From Bog-473 sp036489775 (GTDB taxonomy: Bacteria; Actinomycetota; Acidimicrobiia; Acidimicrobiales; RAAP-2), in assembly GCA_036489775.1 (NCBI GenBank), contig DASXFC010000064.1:1-64000 (forward strand): a stretch of DNA of 64,000 nucleotides, in the 5' to 3' direction. Position 1 is the stretch's first letter. Every line of letters starts with the position of its first letter. The notes beneath the pieces are model-generated. The model was not told the origin of the DNA. It ran no database searches and saw only the letters and a list, made by a program, of their open reading frames with translations. Positions 61,813 to 64,000 of the stretch are shown one piece after another. The translations under genes were made by a program, and so were the position numbers.

Positions 61813-63006
61813 TTACGGGGTGATGCCGGCAGCCGTGCAGTCAGCCGCGTACGGAGCGGCACAGAGCTGAGCGGCCGGAACGAAGTTGTCGGCGATGATC
61901 GTCGACTTCATGTTCTTCGTCGTGACGTATTCCGGCGTCAGCAACACGGAGGGCACCGAAGTACCGCTGGTGGTGTCCGTCGTCTTGCCGTTGACCAGGT
62001 CGGACGGAGGCTTCTGCCCGGCCCTCAGGTACAGAGCAAGTGCCGACGCCGCCTCAGCCTCGAGGAAGATCGGCTTGTAGACGGTCCCGCACTGGTAGCC
62101 CGACAGCACGTTGTCCAAACCGGTCAGCGTGGCATCCTGCCCGGTGGTCGGGAAGGTCTTTGGTGCAACGTGCAGCGACTGCAGGTACGTGATGATCGGC
62201 GAACCCGTCTCGTCGTTCGGGATCAGCGCGGCATTGATGTTCGGGTGAGCCGTGTAGGCCTCCTGGAACTCCGTCTCCGCCGTCGTGGTCGTCCAGGTGT
62301 CAGCCGTGTTGGTGACATCGACCCACTTCCCAGACTTGAAGTAGGGCTTGAGCACGGCGTCGTAGCCCTGCGCAAAGAGGGTGGCGTTGTTGTCAGTGGC
62401 CGCACCGTGCATGACGACGACTTGGGGCTTCTTGACGTGCCAGGCCGCGACACAGGACACCAGCGACTGGCCGATCAGCTTGCCGACGGCGACGTTGTTG
62501 AAGCTGACGTAGTACTGGCGACTCCCGCCCAGCGTCAGACGGTCGTAGTCGATCACATCGACTCCGTGCGACTTGGCGTAACTCTCAATGGAGGCACCCA
62601 CTCCAGAGTCGAGCGGGTCGACCATGAGCACGGTGGCTCCGTTGGTGATGTCTGTCTCGGCGTCGGTCAACTGCGTCGAGTCAACCCCGAGGGCGTTCTG
62701 CACCACGAACTGGGACGAAGACAATCCCGCCGTTTTCAGTGCCTTGGTGATGTCCGGCGCGTCGAACTCCACGTACCGGGTCGAGCTCACGGTGTCGGGC
62801 AGGATCGCCGCCACCTTGCCCTTACCGGCCTTGGCCAGGGATTTTAGTTGCTTCATGGCCGTAAAACGGTTGGTAAACGACGTGGCCGGCAATTTGGACG
62901 GGCCCTTAGTACTGGCGGCCCCCGAAACAGTGGCGGTCGCCATCATCAGCCCCATCACCAAAACCAGCACAACGCTTCCCAGCTTGCTGAATTTCGCTAT
63001 ACGCAC
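61813..63006 (-). CDS. Sugar ABC transporter substrate-binding protein (xylose-binding-like)
   Basis: The 397-residue protein starts at GTG 63006 with a signal sequence (FSKLGSVVLVLVMGLMMATATVSG) and continues with a type I periplasmic-binding fold: VAAILPDTVSSTRYVEFDAPDI, GVDVIDYDRL, IGQSLVSCVA and FPTTGQDATLTGLDNVLSGYQCGTVYKPIFLEA. The last stretch is typical of XylF-type proteins. Codons further upstream are open but not signal-like. It opens the transporter operon. Confidence 0.9.
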   Translation of the reverse strand: MRIAKFSKLGSVVLVLVMGLMMATATVSGAASTKGPSKLPATSFTNRFTAMKQLKSLAKAGKGKVAAILPDTVSSTRYVEFDAPDITKALKTAGLSSSQFVVQNALGVDSTQLTDAETDITNGATVLMVDPLDSGVGASIESYAKSHGVDVIDYDRLTLGGSRQYYVSFNNVAVGKLIGQSLVSCVAAWHVKKPQVVVMHGAATDNNATLFAQGYDAVLKPYFKSGKWVDVTNTADTWTTTTAETEFQEAYTAHPNINAALIPNDETGSPIITYLQSLHVAPKTFPTTGQDATLTGLDNVLSGYQCGTVYKPIFLEAEAASALALYLRAGQKPPSDLVNGKTTDTTSGTSVPSVLLTPEYVTTKNMKSTIIADNFVPAAQLCAAPYAADCTAAGITP

Positions 63007-63217
63007 TTGCACCCCCAAGCTCGGGACCCCAAACCTCAGGTCCGTTCTCTGTAATGCCCCCCGGTCCAGCGGTCCGAACGGCGGCGCAGAACCCAAAAGG
63101 CCTACGTGAAGGAATCTAGCCAATTGTTTCTGCCGCGTGTCCGATTAGCGACTTTTTGGATAACCGGCCCATCGACCTCCGGTTTCATGCTCAACGGTCC
63201 AGCCGCGAGCAGCTCTG
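63007..63217 (-). other. 211-base gap holding the sugar transporter promoter region
   Basis: This gap lies between the O-methyltransferase stop and the binding-protein start, both on the minus strand. It includes TAGATT as a possible -10 on the minus strand, but no well-spaced -35. No gene was seen. Nothing else is clear. Confidence 0.3.
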
Positions 63218-63892
63218 CTAACGCTTCTGAACCACGCTGACCCCGTCGCCGATGGGAAGTAGGACCACCTGGACCCGGTCATCGGCCGCGATGGCGTCGT
63301 TGAGGGCCCGGATCGCCGCCACGTTCTCGCTCTTTTCGCCATCATCGACCACCCGTCCGTGTTGCAACATGTTGTCCAGCAGGATCAGCCCACCAGGACG
63401 AAGTCGGGCCAGGATCTCCTCGTAATAGACGGGATAGCCCGTCTTATCGGCATCGATGAAGGCGAAGTCGAACACCTCATCCTTGGGCAGGGCGCGCAGG
63501 GTCTCCGCACCCGGGCCAATCCGCAGTTCGATCCGGTCGGCCACGCCGGCTTCGTCCCACACTCCTCGGGCGATGGAGGTCCATTCCTCGCTGACATCAC
63601 AACAAAGCAGGTGACCACCCGGGCCGATGCCACGGGCCACAGCCAGGGCCGAGTATCCGGTGAACGTCCCCACTTCGATGGCTCGCTTCACTCCCATGGC
63701 GCGGACCAGCATCTCCATCAGAACTGACTGATCGTCGCCGATCTGCATGCCGGCCGCGGCGCCGGTCTTTTCCTGCGTGATGCGCTGCAGCTCGAGCTGC
63801 AGCTCATCGGGCGGGCTCGAGTGGGCCGCTGAATAGTCGTCGATGGCCGGATCGATAAAATGGCTCCGTCGTCGAGCAGTCGGTGTGGTCAT
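63218..63892 (-). CDS. SAM-dependent O-methyltransferase (CCoAOMT-like)
   Basis: A 224-residue methyltransferase: AIEVGTFTGYSALAVARGI is the SAM-binding motif I, FDFAFIDADKTGYPVYYEEI the metal and catalytic Asp region, and RPGGLILLDNMLQHGRV the post-motif strand. Family members methylate catechol-type hydroxyls using Mg2+. It follows a VOC-type gene by nine bases. Confidence 0.92.
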   Translation of the reverse strand: MTTPTARRRSHFIDPAIDDYSAAHSSPPDELQLELQRITQEKTGAAAGMQIGDDQSVLMEMLVRAMGVKRAIEVGTFTGYSALAVARGIGPGGHLLCCDVSEEWTSIARGVWDEAGVADRIELRIGPGAETLRALPKDEVFDFAFIDADKTGYPVYYEEILARLRPGGLILLDNMLQHGRVVDDGEKSENVAAIRALNDAIAADDRVQVVLLPIGDGVSVVQKR

Positions 63893-63901
63893 GAGGTCTT
63901 C

Positions 63902-64000
63902 TCATCCCTTCTTTGTTCGGGTTCTGGTCACCTTCGACACGATCTCGACCAGGTTGCCGTCCGGATCGCGCAGGAGCGCATTGCGGTTGTTGTTGCCGGT
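63902..64000 (-). CDS. C-terminal end of a VOC/glyoxalase-family protein, cut by the window edge
   Basis: The last 32 residues contain RNALLRDPDGNLVEIVSKV, the typical closing strand of a vicinal-oxygen-chelate domain with the metal-binding Glu in LVEIV. A basic tail (TRTRTKKG) follows. The rest lies beyond the window. It is cotranscribed with the O-methyltransferase gene. Confidence 0.75.
   Translation of the reverse strand, partial: TGNNNRNALLRDPDGNLVEIVSKVTRTRTKKG

Overview
The window looks like chromosomal DNA of a high-GC actinobacterium. An Acidimicrobiia-like or other soil or aquatic actinomycete lineage is my best guess, but this is inference from gene content: a bacterial Ku, a deazaflavin-dependent nitroreductase-type protein, a luciferase-like flavin/F420 oxidoreductase, a P450 next to an SCP2 protein, frequent GTG starts and tight GTGA/ATGA gene overlaps. 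No rRNA, tRNA, CRISPR array, phage gene or integrase was seen.

Layout. (1) 1-8.4 kb is mixed housekeeping and accessory DNA: a truncated SDR, a YCII protein, a short threonyl-tRNA synthetase without TGS and editing domains behind a structured leader, Ku, an ArsR/AHSA1 pair, an alpha/beta hydrolase, an ECF sigma factor with a membrane propeller protein, and a frameshifted secreted protein. (2) 8.5-15.5 kb (minus) is a branched-chain-amino-acid-type ABC transporter operon (livF-H-M-G-SBP) running into a CoA transferase and a cyclase, with a clear promoter at 15.5 kb. (3) 15.7-28.1 kb is catabolic cluster A: a ketopantoate-reductase-like gene (plus) convergent with a long minus operon of CoA transferase, CitE-like lyase, CMD protein, CoA transferase, amidohydrolase, UGSC-type protein, its partner, tandem EthD protein, HyuA and HyuB. 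(4) 28.2-29.1 kb is a divergent GntR/FCD regulator. (5) 29.2-42.9 kb is cluster B (minus): alpha/beta hydrolase, a complete thiamine-dependent 2-oxo-acid/acetoin-type dehydrogenase (E1a, E1b, E2, E3), CMD protein, CitE-like lyase, amidohydrolase, HyuA, HyuB and acyl-CoA synthetase. (6) 43-45.7 kb holds two SDRs and an LLM oxidoreductase. (7) 45.7-51.6 kb is cluster C (plus): HyuA, HyuB, NifU-like protein, UGSC-type protein and partner. (8) 51.8-52.9 kb is an intact IS630-family element. (9) 53.0-53.9 kb is a second ArsR/AHSA1 pair with the same upstream inverted repeat as the first. (10) 53.9-64 kb contains a UbiB-family kinase, P450, SCP2, a TetR with an extra C-terminal HTH, a DUF4118 protein, a DDN-type protein, a xylose/ribose-type ABC transporter, an O-methyltransferase and the end of a VOC protein.

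How it may work together. The 8.5-51.6 kb block reads as one catabolic island for import and degradation of an unidentified acid, ketone or cyclic amide. The transporter imports substrate. HyuA/HyuB pairs (5-oxoprolinase, hydantoinase and ketone-carboxylase superfamily) do ATP-dependent chemistry. CoA ligase and CoA transferases activate acids, CitE-like lyases cleave CoA esters, and the dehydrogenase complex feeds acetyl- or acyl-CoA to central metabolism. A near-palindromic AT-rich motif, CTATCATnATGATAG and relatives, sits on or beside -10-like sequences at several operon heads of the island, suggesting one regulon, plausibly of the embedded GntR protein. The most novel material is the twice-occurring UGSC-type/partner gene pair next to HyuA/HyuB, once with a NifU-like protein.
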